Assembly (NCBI GenBank): GCA_015661045.1 | Contig: JACVQG010000056.1 | Location: forward strand, 1-10,729 | Reading direction: 5' to 3' | DNA length: 10,729 bases | Source of the DNA: Dehalococcoidia bacterium | GTDB taxonomy: Bacteria > Chloroflexota > Dehalococcoidia > JACVQG01 | Program-made: the position numbers and the translations under genes | The notes under the pieces: generated by a model | The model's database searches: none | The model's input: the letters and a program-made list of their open reading frames with translations, nothing else | Told to the model about the DNA's origin: nothing | In this document: positions 1 to 7,061 of the stretch, piece by piece | Numbering within the stretch: the first letter of the stretch is position 1 | Layout: every line of letters starts with the position of its first letter

Positions 1-1
1 T

Positions 2-484
2 CCCAAAAAGAATATCCTGGGCGGTCAGGGCAAGGGCTGGCTGGTCATCGAGAAGGTCCTCCAGAGGGCGGCGGTGGCCAAGTGCGCCGAGATGCTGGGC
101 GGAGCCCAGCAGGTGCTGGAGATGACCGTTGACTATGCCAAGCAGCGGGTACAGTTCGGTAAACCTATCGGCAGCTTCCAGGCTATACAGCACCACTGCG
201 CCAATATGGCTATAGATGTGGATGGCTGCCGCTTTATCACCTATCAGGCGGCATGGATGCTCAGCGAGGGAATCCCTGCCACCAAAGAGGTAGCTATGGC
301 CAAGGCATGGACATCGGAGGCATACCGCCGGGTGACAGCGTTGGGTCACCAGGTGCATGGCGGCATAGGGTTCATCAAAGACCACGATATGCAGCTTTAC
401 TACCGCCGGGCCAAGGCTGCCGAAGTAACCTACGGCGACGCCGATTTCCACCGCGAGGTGGTGGCGCGGGAAATTGGGATGTGA
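2..484 (+). CDS. acyl-CoA dehydrogenase, C-terminal part (5' end outside window)
   Basis: This is the C-terminal 160 residues of a flavin acyl-CoA dehydrogenase, which would oxidise an acyl-CoA to the enoyl-CoA and pass electrons to ETF. The frame is open from base 2 (PKKNILGGQGKGW...), so the GTG at 74 is internal and not a start. The C-terminal helical domain is clear: RVQFGKPIGSFQAIQH (FAD and dimer contacts), then QVHGGIGFIKDHDMQLYYRR. The usual active-site stretch (YEGTSEIQR in MCAD, base Glu376) reads VTYGDADFHRE here, so the Glu is replaced by Tyr in my by-eye alignment. This GDADFHRE pattern is shared by a broad group of 'acyl-CoA dehydrogenase family' proteins whose base lies elsewhere or is unknown. 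The substrate cannot be told. The gene ends 94 bases before the next gene, across a hairpin, and may belong to a separate upstream operon. It looks more GC-rich than the gene after it (44 of 60 G+C at 61-120 against 28 of 60 at 901-960). Confidence 0.9.
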   Translation, partial: PKKNILGGQGKGWLVIEKVLQRAAVAKCAEMLGGAQQVLEMTVDYAKQRVQFGKPIGSFQAIQHHCANMAIDVDGCRFITYQAAWMLSEGIPATKEVAMAKAWTSEAYRRVTALGHQVHGGIGFIKDHDMQLYYRRAKAAEVTYGDADFHREVVAREIGM

Positions 485-496
485 GAACTTGTAGTT

Positions 497-512
497 GCCC
501 GATTTATCGGGC
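497..512. repeat. short palindrome GCCCGATTTATCGGGC
   Basis: This near-perfect inverted repeat (stem GCCCGAT/ATCGGGC) starts 13 bases after the acyl-CoA dehydrogenase stop. It has no T-run after it, so it is a weak candidate for an intrinsic terminator. Its 14-base core CCCGATTTATCGGG recurs in inverse orientation at 7085-7098, which suggests a dispersed repeat. Confidence 0.55.
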
Positions 513-535
513 TATGTTACATAAAAATAATTTAC

Positions 536-556
536 ACTACTGGTAGTACGGTAGTA
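536..556. promoter_or_regulatory. small overlapping repeats upstream of the first lipoprotein gene (possible operator)
   Basis: GGTAGTA occurs twice, at 542-548 and 550-556, 8 bases apart. ACTAC (536-540) forms an inverted pair with GTAGT (543-547). The cluster lies just before the Shine-Dalgarno sequence AAAGGAGG (565-572) and after an A/T-rich stretch (513-534) that could hold a -10 element, though I see no convincing -35/-10 pair. A regulator-binding site is possible but only inferred from position. Confidence 0.2.
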
Positions 557-578
557 ATCACATCAAAGGAGGCTTCGT

Positions 579-1733
579 ATGATTAACAGCAAGGTTTGGG
601 CAATACTTTCTTTATTTGTTATGGCATTGGTAATCCTATCGGCGTGCACCCCTCAAACCCCTCCTGCTTCAACACCGGTGCCATCAACGCCTGTACAGAC
701 ATCCGTTCCCACCTCTAACATCCCACTTCCCACCTCACAAGATGCCGCCTGGACTAATATTGTAAAAGCCGCTAAACAAGAGGGAGTAGTAACAATCTAC
801 TCCGTTGCCTTTGTTGGCGATGTAGGCCGCCGTATATCCCAGGACTTTACCAATCAGACAGGTATTCGCACCGAGATTTTAGTCGGTAGTGGCGCTATTC
901 TGCTGGAAAAAATAAAGGTAGAGCAAGCCATGAAACGGCCGGTGGGCGATTTATGGAATTCCCGTTCAGCCAGCAGCATCGCTGAACTGGTGTTACTCGG
1001 GGGCGCTGATAGTATTGCCGGGGGGCTTCCCTCGCTGCGGGATAAGGCGGCATTCAAAATTGATCCAGTTTATTCGCCGGGTGGTGAAGCCGTGGTCTGG
1101 GCTATGGGTTACGGTGATGCGGTAATAAATACTAAGCAGATTAAACCCGAGGATGAACCCCGGTCATATAAAGACCTGCTCAGTCCCACCTGGAAGGGCA
1201 AAATCCTGACCCAGGACCCCCGCACCAGCGGCGGCACTATCTTCTATGCTAACTTGAGATACCACAAAGTGCTGGATCTGGACTACTTCACCCGGTTAGC
1301 GCAACAGGATATGGCAATTTGGGGAGGCTCTGCTACCGAGGGCCATATGAAGATAGCCAGAGGTGAGTTTCCAATGTTATTATCTGGCACAACCGATATA
1401 GCAGCGCCCATAATAGCTGAAGGCGCCCCAATAAAGGTATTAACCCCCGACGAGGGGAATTCCGCTGGGTTAGGAGCAGTTGTGGCCATGAAAGGCTCTC
1501 CTCATCCCAACGCAGCCAGGGTTTTTGTGAACTGGCTGCTCAGCCAGGAAGGGCAGCGCTCATATGCCGAGGCGGCTTCAGTGACCTCCATCAGAAAAGA
1601 TGTCCCTGATTTTACTAATCCGGTTGCGCGGGTGACTCCCAAGAAGATATGGGCCCGTAACTGGGAGATGGAAGAGTGGGCCAGGAAAGACCTGGCAGCC
1701 AAGACAATGGAGAAGATATTCGGCAGTAAATAA
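579..1733 (+). CDS. ABC-type substrate-binding lipoprotein (COG1840-like)
   Basis: This is a predicted membrane-anchored extracellular solute-binding protein of 384 residues. The N-terminus has a Lys, a hydrophobic segment and a lipobox VILSAC, which puts the lipidated Cys at residue 23. A Pro/Thr/Ser-rich tether follows (about 24-53), then a two-lobe periplasmic-binding fold (about 54-384). Family-typical blocks include AWTNIVKAAKQEG (57-69), KDLLSPTWKGK and ARVFVNWLLSQEGQ. The start is set by AAAGGAGG at 565-572, six bases upstream. I do not see the paired Tyr ligands of FbpA-type iron binders, so an organic anion is as likely as iron. That is inference. No permease or ATPase gene is nearby. 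It is followed after 27 bases by the bicupin gene, probably in one operon. It is a paralogue of the lipoprotein at 5486-6652, sharing the TSQDAAW...IV.AAK.EG start of the mature domain and the KDLL.P.WKGK and PNA.RV..NWL blocks. Confidence 0.88.
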   Translation: MINSKVWAILSLFVMALVILSACTPQTPPASTPVPSTPVQTSVPTSNIPLPTSQDAAWTNIVKAAKQEGVVTIYSVAFVGDVGRRISQDFTNQTGIRTEILVGSGAILLEKIKVEQAMKRPVGDLWNSRSASSIAELVLLGGADSIAGGLPSLRDKAAFKIDPVYSPGGEAVVWAMGYGDAVINTKQIKPEDEPRSYKDLLSPTWKGKILTQDPRTSGGTIFYANLRYHKVLDLDYFTRLAQQDMAIWGGSATEGHMKIARGEFPMLLSGTTDIAAPIIAEGAPIKVLTPDEGNSAGLGAVVAMKGSPHPNAARVFVNWLLSQEGQRSYAEAASVTSIRKDVPDFTNPVARVTPKKIWARNWEMEEWARKDLAAKTMEKIFGSK

Positions 1734-1750
1734 ATTCAACAAAGCGAGTT

Positions 1751-1755
1751 GGAGG
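1751..1755 (+). promoter_or_regulatory. ribosome binding site GGAGG that sets the bicupin start
   Basis: GGAGG lies five bases before ATG 1761. A TTG at 1749 in the same frame is also possible as a start, but it overlaps this site and has no Shine-Dalgarno sequence of its own, so ATG 1761 is preferred. Confidence 0.7.
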
Positions 1756-1760
1756 AAAAA

Positions 1761-2693
1761 ATGGCGGACCCGGCAATAATAAGTAAGCAACAAACCGCAA
1801 TAGCCACTCCTTACGAGCTATGGCAGAAATCCGAAGCCATACCCGTAATTACGGGGTATTATATTGAAGACCTTAAAACCGTTCACCTTGAACCCTGGCC
1901 GGGCAAAGGCGGCTTGGGCGCTTTTGTTAACCTGACGGGAACCGGGGACGCCGATGATGCCTATGTTTGTGAGATTCCCCCCGGTGAAAGTTTAAAACCT
2001 CAAAAGTGTATGTTCGAGGAAGTTGTTTTTGTGCTCACCGGGCGGGGGGCAACCAATATTTGGACTGACGGTGGAAACAAACAGACTTTCGAGTGGCAGG
2101 AGGGGAGTATTTTTTCACCGCCGCTTAACACCTGGCGGCAGCATTTCAACGGCCAGGGGAACAAGCCGGTAAGGTTTCTGGTTGTAACGACTGCGCCATT
2201 GATATTAAATCTATTCAGAAGCGTTGATTTTGCCTTTAATAATAATTATGTATTCAAAGACAGGTACGATGCCCGTCGGGACTATTTTAGTTCCGAGGGT
2301 AAAACCCTCGATATGGGTATGGGAAAGATATGGGAAAGCAATTTCATTCCTGACGCTTATAGCTTCAACCTGCCTGACAGGCCTGAAAGAGGCCTCGGGG
2401 CCAAGATTATCAAATTTGCAATGGCGAGCAATACATTAGGGATTCATATCTCTGAATTCCCTATAGGAATGTATAAAAAGGCCCACCGCCACGGCCCGGG
2501 CGCCCATGTCGTCATCCTTAGCGGCGAAGGCTATTCCCTTTTGTGGCCGGAAGGCAAACCAAAACAAAAGGTAGATTGGCATGAAGGCAGTATGCTTGTC
2601 CCCCCGGACTTCTGGTTCCACCAGCATTTCAATACCGGCAACAAACCCGCTAAATATATGGCAAAGCGCGAAGTCAGGTGGAAACCAAATTGA
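1761..2693 (+). CDS. bicupin-fold protein (gentisate dioxygenase-like superfamily), C-terminus frameshifted
   Basis: This is a 310-residue reading frame with two cupin barrels. In barrel 1 (about 50-145) the metal-binding HxH is missing: the motif reads GESLKPQKCMFEEVVFVLTG (76-95), with only H128 in its second motif. Barrel 2 (about 215-300) has a good metal site: AHRHGPGAH (H242, H244, H249) followed by FHQHFNTG (H287, H289). This resembles uncharacterised bicupins related to gentisate 1,2-dioxygenase, where one barrel is catalytic and the other degenerate. The substrate is unknown. The frame ends in KREVRWKPN, which does not fit the family. The expected tail (GGNQIEYEDE...) is in the +1 frame immediately alongside and is listed separately. 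It lies between a binding-protein gene and a CoA-transferase gene, so it may act on the imported compound or serve as a sensor or isomerase. Barrel assignment is firm; function is not. Confidence 0.82.
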   Translation: MADPAIISKQQTAIATPYELWQKSEAIPVITGYYIEDLKTVHLEPWPGKGGLGAFVNLTGTGDADDAYVCEIPPGESLKPQKCMFEEVVFVLTGRGATNIWTDGGNKQTFEWQEGSIFSPPLNTWRQHFNGQGNKPVRFLVVTTAPLILNLFRSVDFAFNNNYVFKDRYDARRDYFSSEGKTLDMGMGKIWESNFIPDAYSFNLPDRPERGLGAKIIKFAMASNTLGIHISEFPIGMYKKAHRHGPGAHVVILSGEGYSLLWPEGKPKQKVDWHEGSMLVPPDFWFHQHFNTGNKPAKYMAKREVRWKPN

Positions 2694-2787
2694 GTATGAG
2701 GACGAGGAACGGGAGATAAGAGAGATTTTTGAGAGCGAATTAAAGAGGAAGGGTTTAGAGTCGAAGATGCCCCGGGTGAAGCATTGA
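2671..2787 (+). pseudogene. displaced C-terminal tail of the bicupin (+1 frame)
   Basis: In the frame one base ahead of the bicupin, the sequence reads KSGGNQIEYEDE, then an acidic/basic helix (REIREIFESELKRKGLESKM), ending at TGA 2785-2787. From memory, GGxQIEYEDEDP...FEEEL is the usual C-terminus of this bicupin family, so this is the missing end of the preceding gene and not a separate gene. It has no start codon of its own. The switch must occur between about 2665 and 2680, where the run AAGCGCGAAG could hold one extra base. Removing one base gives a 341-residue protein. The restored stop overlaps the CoA-transferase TTG start (TTGA at 2784-2787), which is typical of translational coupling and supports this end as genuine. 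Confidence 0.7.
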
Positions 2788-5258
2788 AGGTTGGCCTCCC
2801 GATGAATTATCCCGATTCCACCCTGTCTCCTTACCGGGTACTTGACCTGACTGATGAAAAAGGCCACTTCTGCGGCAAGATGCTGGGTGATTTAGGGGCG
2901 GATGTCATCAAGATAGAACCTCCCGCGGGAGACCCCAGTCGAAGCACTGGCCCCTTTTACCACGACATCCCCGATAAGGAGAAGAGCCTTTCCTGGTTTG
3001 CTTTCAACACGAGCAAACGGAGCATTGTCCTGGATTTGGGAACCAAGGAAGGAAAGGCGGTCTTCAAGCGCTTAGTAGCCACATCGGATTTTATCATCGA
3101 GTCATTTTCTCCCGGCCACATGGATAAATTGGGATTGAGCTATGAAACCCTAAACGGGATTAATCCGGGGATTATCGTAATCTCCATCACACCCTTCGGG
3201 CAGACAGGCCCTTACCGCGACTTCAAGGCCCCGGACATTATACTCATGGCTATGGGCGGCCAGATGCATGGAGCGGGGGAACCTGACCGGCCTCCCGTCC
3301 GTGTCAGCCTCCCTCAAGCACTCCTTTTCGGGAGCGTACACGCTGCTCTGGGAGGAATGATTGCTCTGCAATACCGGCAGCGCACCGGGTTGGGACAGCA
3401 TGTGGATGTCTCTATACGGGAAGGGGTGCTCCGTACCCTTGGAACCGTGATCTCTTTCTGGGAGTTCGGCCGTGAACTGTGCCCGCGTATGGGGCCTTTT
3501 CGAGCCAGAGGGAAGCTCATGCAGCGGGAGGTCTGGCCGTGTAAGGACGGAGACGTGATTCTCAGCGTGATGGGAAGCGCTCATCGCAGCGGAATGGAAC
3601 CCCTGGCACAGTGGATGAAGGAGGAAGGGTGGACAGGAAAGTTCTCCAGTGTGGACTGGGAGTCCTCTAACATCCCGGAAGCGTTCGATGAAGAGGTGGC
3701 AACCTGGCAGGATGAGATTGCCCGTTTCTTTCTAACCCATACTAAAGCCGAGCTTAATGAGAGAGCTTTGAAAAGCCGCATCCCTCTATCAGCCTGCCAC
3801 ACGCCAGGCGATATCTTAGAAGATAAACAACTTACTTCAAGAGACTTCTGGGTAAATGTGGCGCATCCAGAGTTAGGTACCGCTATTACCTATCCCGGCG
3901 CTCCCTGCAAGCTATCCCTGACGCCGTGGCGCGTAAGCCGCCGTCCGCCTCTTATCGGTGAGCATACCAAGGAAATTCTCCGGGAAATAGCTTCGCTACC
4001 CATTAAAAAGACTGTGGCTCAAAACGGCGCTCAAACTCCAGTTGCATCGAGGAAAGCCCTGGAAGGGATAAAGGTAGCCGATTTTAGCTGGATTCTGGCC
4101 GGCCCTCTTGTCACCAAATCCCTGGCCGATTTTGGCGCCACTGTGGTCCGCATAGAGTCTCGAAAACGGGTTGACCCCAGCAGGGCGGGCGCCCCCTTCA
4201 AAGACGGGATCCCGGGGGTTAACCGCGGTGGTACGTTCCGTTTTCAAAATAGCAGCAAATACAGCATGGGACTTGATTTAAGCCAGCCAAAAGGGTTAGA
4301 AGTGGCCAAGAAACTGGTGGCCTGGGCTGATGTAGTGGTGGAAAATTTCGGACCCGGCACTATGGAGAGAATGGGCCTCAGCTACCGGCATTTAAAGGAA
4401 ATAAAGCCCGACATCGTTATGTTAAGCAGCAGTAACCAGGGGCAGACCGGCCCCCACCGGGAGCAGCGAGGCTTTGGCTGGAATTTGGGTGGACTGGCTG
4501 GTTTCAATCACTTCACTGGCTGGCCGGACAGGGTGGGTGTGGCGCCTAATCCGGCCTGGACCGATTTCTATGCGCCGTGGTTTGGCGCAGTGGCCCTCCT
4601 GGGAGCAATGGGGTATCGCGGCCGCACCGGAAAAGGGCAATACATTGACCTTTCCCAATATGAAGCCGGGTTGAATTTTCTGGCTGTAGCTTTGCTGGAC
4701 TATACGGCTAATGGCCGGGAGCAAATACGACAGGGGAACCGGTCTCCCCATGCAGCCCCTCACGGCGCCTACCCCTGCCGGGGCGAGGACCGGTGGTGTG
4801 TTATAGCCGTCCAAACACAGGAAGAATGGCTCGCCTTTGCACGGACTATAGGTAATCCTGACTGGGTTAAAGACTCCAAATTTGCCACCCTGGAGACTCG
4901 CAAGAAACATGAGGACGAGTTGGAAACACTGGTAGCAGCATGGTCTATCAACTTTAGTCCGGATGAGATTATGGTTAAATTGCAGGGAGCCGGGGTTCCA
5001 GCCGGGGTTGTAGAGGATACCAGTGACCTGCTGGAAAATGACCCGCAGGTGAAGCATAGGGGTTATTTTAAATACCTGAATCATCCCGAAATGGGCATGG
5101 CACTTCACCTTGATTGGCCGGCCCATTTATCTTTGACGCCGGCGCAGCTAAGAAGCGCTCCTCTTCTGGGTGAGCATACCGAAATGGTATGTAAAGAAAT
5201 CCTCGGTATGTCGGAGGGTGAATACGGGGAATTGCAGGCAACAGGCATTTTACAATAA
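2784..5258 (+). CDS. fused tandem CaiB/BaiF (class III) CoA-transferase
   Basis: This is an 824-residue protein, about twice the usual 380-420, with two complete family III CoA-transferase domains in tandem. Domain 1 (about 16-402) has LGADVIKIEPPAGDP (37-51), GLGQHVDVS (202-210) and a C-terminal PPLIGEHT (388-395). Domain 2 (about 425-815) has FGATVVRIESR (450-460), NFGPGTMERMGLSY (521-534), GKGQYIDLSQYEAGL (616-630) and a C-terminal PLLGEHTE. Where formyl-CoA transferase has its catalytic Asp169, the by-eye alignment places Glu in both halves (E213 and E627). Family members move CoA between carboxylic acids through acyl-enzyme anhydride intermediates. Two-subunit relatives such as BbsEF and SmtAB suggest the fusion replaces a heterodimer. 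The likely role is activation of an organic acid captured by the neighbouring lipoproteins (inference). The TTG start at 2784 overlaps the restored bicupin stop; ATG 2802 (residue 7) is an alternative, and neither has a strong Shine-Dalgarno sequence. Confidence 0.9.
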   Translation: MKVGLPMNYPDSTLSPYRVLDLTDEKGHFCGKMLGDLGADVIKIEPPAGDPSRSTGPFYHDIPDKEKSLSWFAFNTSKRSIVLDLGTKEGKAVFKRLVATSDFIIESFSPGHMDKLGLSYETLNGINPGIIVISITPFGQTGPYRDFKAPDIILMAMGGQMHGAGEPDRPPVRVSLPQALLFGSVHAALGGMIALQYRQRTGLGQHVDVSIREGVLRTLGTVISFWEFGRELCPRMGPFRARGKLMQREVWPCKDGDVILSVMGSAHRSGMEPLAQWMKEEGWTGKFSSVDWESSNIPEAFDEEVATWQDEIARFFLTHTKAELNERALKSRIPLSACHTPGDILEDKQLTSRDFWVNVAHPELGTAITYPGAPCKLSLTPWRVSRRPPLIGEHTKEILREIASLPIKKTVAQNGAQTPVASRKALEGIKVADFSWILAGPLVTKSLADFGATVVRIESRKRVDPSRAGAPFKDGIPGVNRGGTFRFQNSSKYSMGLDLSQPKGLEVAKKLVAWADVVVENFGPGTMERMGLSYRHLKEIKPDIVMLSSSNQGQTGPHREQRGFGWNLGGLAGFNHFTGWPDRVGVAPNPAWTDFYAPWFGAVALLGAMGYRGRTGKGQYIDLSQYEAGLNFLAVALLDYTANGREQIRQGNRSPHAAPHGAYPCRGEDRWCVIAVQTQEEWLAFARTIGNPDWVKDSKFATLETRKKHEDELETLVAAWSINFSPDEIMVKLQGAGVPAGVVEDTSDLLENDPQVKHRGYFKYLNHPEMGMALHLDWPAHLSLTPAQLRSAPLLGEHTEMVCKEILGMSEGEYGELQATGILQ

Positions 5259-5262
5259 TGCA

Positions 5263-5295
5263 GTCCCACCGGTGGGACAGGCCTCCGTGCCTGTC
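5263..5295. repeat. double hairpin (REP-like), possible transcription end
   Basis: The perfect 16-bp palindrome GTCCCACCGGTGGGAC (5263-5278) overlaps a second stem-loop, GACAGGC (5276-5282)/GCCTGTC (5289-5295). The two stems share GAC and so would compete. It begins four bases after the CoA-transferase stop. There is no T-tract, so it is more likely a dispersed REP-type repeat, perhaps protecting the mRNA end, than a classical terminator. Confidence 0.6.
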
Positions 5296-5358
5296 ACCAA
5301 CCGGGTAAGGCAGTGTCACCTTTGACCAGGTTCAATAGGTGGCATATTTTGTATTTGC

Positions 5359-5387
5359 TTGACAAGGCCAAAGCGCTGGGCTATGCT
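5359..5387 (+). promoter_or_regulatory. sigma70-type promoter for the second lipoprotein gene
   Basis: A perfect -35 TTGACA (5359-5364) is separated by 17 bases from a -10 TATGCT (5382-5387, four of six consensus bases). Transcription would start near 5394 and give an untranslated leader of about 90 bases before GTG 5486. Its position after the 5263-5295 hairpins suggests the second lipoprotein gene is a separate unit. Confidence 0.6.
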
Positions 5388-5473
5388 TGCCTGCAACGAT
5401 GATTTTGACGCATAGACATATGCTTCAAAAGATTCGTGGGGATATTTGTAAGCGCTGTGATAAATACAATTTG

Positions 5474-5480
5474 AGGAGGA
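5474..5480 (+). promoter_or_regulatory. ribosome binding site AGGAGGA that sets a GTG start
   Basis: AGGAGGA lies five bases before GTG 5486 (core GGAGG 5475-5479, six bases away). The frame is open further upstream to an ATG-like start near 5387. However, that would put 33 charged residues before the signal peptide and overlap the promoter, so GTG 5486 is preferred. Confidence 0.75.
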
Positions 5481-5485
5481 AACAC

Positions 5486-6652
5486 GTGAGGATAATAAGG
5501 GCATGGTTAATATTAGTTATTTTTCTGGGCCTGCTTGCAGCCTGTACCCCCCAGGCGGGCCAACAACAGTCGCCTCCTGCCAGCGTCACTGCTGCGCCAA
5601 TATCTCCGGGTACCACCGCAGGCACTCCCACCTCCAACCTCTCACCTCTTACTTCTCAGGACGCCGCCTGGGCCAAAATAGTTGAGGCGGCAAAGAAGGA
5701 AGGCAAAGTTAATGCCTATTCCTTTACCTGGGTAGGCGATATCGGCCTGGCGGTAGCCAAAGCTTTCAAGGAGAAATACGGAATCACCTTAGGAATTATG
5801 ACGGGCCGGGGGGCCGAATTTGCCGAAAGAATAAAGACCGAGAGGCGTTTGGGCCAGCAGGTGGCAGATATGACAGAGGGTAGCGTCGGGCTTATAGACA
5901 ATATGAGATTAGATAAGGTTCTGACATCTGTATATGATGATTTGCCTTCGCTTAGGGAAAAAGGCGTTTGGTTGGTAGAGCCTACGGTCGTGGACCCGCA
6001 GGATAAAGCTAATCTGACATGGCGGGTCCTGGCCTATACACCTTATATAAACCCCAAGTTAGTCAAGCCTTCCGAAACGCCCCAATACTGGAAAGACCTG
6101 TTAACTCCCGCATGGAAGGGTAAGATGGGCATGAACGACCCCCGGCTGACTACTTCCTCATATCAAATGATAGTTGTCTTGATGGACAGCAAGGTCTGGG
6201 ATGAAGATTACATTCGGGCATTGTACCGGCAGAATCCACGCTTCTATGTGACCGGAGCGGAAGCTTTTCCAGCGCTGGCCCGTGGAGAAATCAACCTGGT
6301 AGTGGACGGTGCAGATGCCAATGCCGGCCGGTTTGCGCTGGAGGGCGCCCCTATCCAGGCCATTGATATAAAGGATGGGACACTGCTTACTACAGCCTCG
6401 ATCGCCGCTATTACCGGTGGACCCAATCCCAATGCAACACGGGTTCTCCTTAACTGGCTTTTTAGCCCGGAAGGACAAAGCATAGCCGGTAAAGCCCAGG
6501 GGAACAAGATGGTACGCAAGGATATCCCCGATTTCCGTCCCGAAGCCCTTCAAGCGCAAATCACCAAACCTCTGGTAATAACTGTAAAGCAACTCGATAA
6601 ATCTACCGAGATGTTCCGTGAAAAATGGTTTGATAAGCTGGTGGGAAGATAG
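5486..6652 (+). CDS. ABC-type substrate-binding lipoprotein, paralogue of the one at 579-1733
   Basis: This is a 388-residue extracellular solute-binding lipoprotein. From GTG 5486 it begins MRIIRAWLILVIFLGLLAAC, a compact signal peptide with lipobox LLAAC and the lipidated Cys at residue 20. A Pro/Ser/Thr/Gln-rich tether follows (about 21-56), then the binding domain opening with LTSQDAAWAKIVEAAKKEG (55-73). Blocks shared with the first lipoprotein include KDLLTPAWKGK, LARGE, EGAPIQ, PNATRVLLNWLFSPEGQS and RKDIPDF. The pair therefore arose by duplication, but they differ across the ligand-facing middle, so their ligands may differ. The gene has its own promoter and lies downstream of the CoA-transferase gene. 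No transporter membrane subunits follow; the next 576 bases are repeats. COG1840 proteins bind ferric iron, thiamine, phosphonates or organic anions, and the sequence does not tell which. Confidence 0.88.
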   Translation: MRIIRAWLILVIFLGLLAACTPQAGQQQSPPASVTAAPISPGTTAGTPTSNLSPLTSQDAAWAKIVEAAKKEGKVNAYSFTWVGDIGLAVAKAFKEKYGITLGIMTGRGAEFAERIKTERRLGQQVADMTEGSVGLIDNMRLDKVLTSVYDDLPSLREKGVWLVEPTVVDPQDKANLTWRVLAYTPYINPKLVKPSETPQYWKDLLTPAWKGKMGMNDPRLTTSSYQMIVVLMDSKVWDEDYIRALYRQNPRFYVTGAEAFPALARGEINLVVDGADANAGRFALEGAPIQAIDIKDGTLLTTASIAAITGGPNPNATRVLLNWLFSPEGQSIAGKAQGNKMVRKDIPDFRPEALQAQITKPLVITVKQLDKSTEMFREKWFDKLVGR

Positions 6653-6760
6653 ATGCTACCATTTTTACAGGTATGAATTGTCATTAATTATGGTCATTGA
6701 CTAAATAGATGTACATCACACATTGTCATTGCTCCGAAAATAGACAAATTCCCAATTGTC

Positions 6761-6818
6761 GTAGGGTCAGGTTTTTAACCTGACCGCTTGGGCGGGCGGG
6801 TTCGAAACCCACCCCTAC
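6761..6818. repeat. two-hairpin repeat bounded by GTAGGG/CCCTAC
   Basis: The outer arms GTAGGG (6761-6766) and CCCTAC (6813-6818) enclose a perfect 9-bp stem, GGTCAGGTT/AACCTGACC (6765-6785, loop TTT), and an imperfect stem around GGGTTCGAAACCC. An A/T-rich stretch follows (6819-6838). It lies 108 bases after the second lipoprotein gene and could end its transcript, but it looks like a dispersed repeat unit. Confidence 0.55.
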
Positions 6819-6833
6819 ATTAAAAATATATCT

Positions 6834-6878
6834 ATTTTCATCTTTCATGGTGCCTCGTACAACTGGGCATGGGGGATT
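6834..6878 (+). repeat. direct repeat copy A (about 45 bp)
   Basis: This copy matches 7018-7061 at 34 of 45 aligned columns with one gap, sharing ATTTTCATC, TGGTG, TACAA and GGCATGG in order. Each copy stands just before one of the two inverted-repeat units of the region, suggesting duplication of a repeat-plus-flank module. Confidence 0.55.
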
Positions 6879-6899
6879 ACTGTGAAAATAGCTCAAACA

Positions 6900-7007
6900 C
6901 GTCATTGCGAGGAGTCAACCGAAGGCGGACGACGAAGCAATCTCTACTTCTGAAAAAACGGTATCAACTAAAAGTCATGAGATTGCTTCGCTTCGCTCGC
7001 AATGACG
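6900..7007. repeat. long imperfect palindrome CGTCATTGCGAG...CTCGCAATGACG
   Basis: The ends CGTCATTGCGAG (6900-6911) and CTCGCAATGACG (6996-7007) are perfect 12-bp inverted repeats. Inside them CGAAGCAATCTC (6933-6944) pairs with GAGATTGCTTCG (6979-6990). The left arm carries about 16 extra bases (GTCAACCGAAGGCGG region), and the centre (6945-6978) is unpaired. The arms resemble the GTCATTGCGAGGAGCGAAG-type repeat scattered in many sediment and Chloroflexota genomes (from memory). Confidence 0.65.
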
Positions 7008-7017
7008 TAATGTACTC

Positions 7018-7061
7018 ATTTTCATCCTTAGTGGTGTCTTTTACAATAGGCATGGCAGATT
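7018..7061 (+). repeat. direct repeat copy B (about 44 bp)
   Basis: This is the partner of 6834-6878 (34 of 45 columns identical). It runs directly into the ATTCTGAA arm of the next inverted repeat. Confidence 0.55.

Noticed and set aside
4422..5126. 234-codon open frame on the minus strand
   Set aside because: It lies entirely opposite the second CoA-transferase domain and shows no recognisable domain.
6760..6820. tRNA-like look: GGGTTCGAAACCC resembles a T-arm and GTAGGG/CCCTAC an acceptor stem
   Set aside because: The unit is only about 58-60 bases, has no D-arm or proper anticodon arm, and its T-stem has a mismatch. A dispersed hairpin repeat explains it better.
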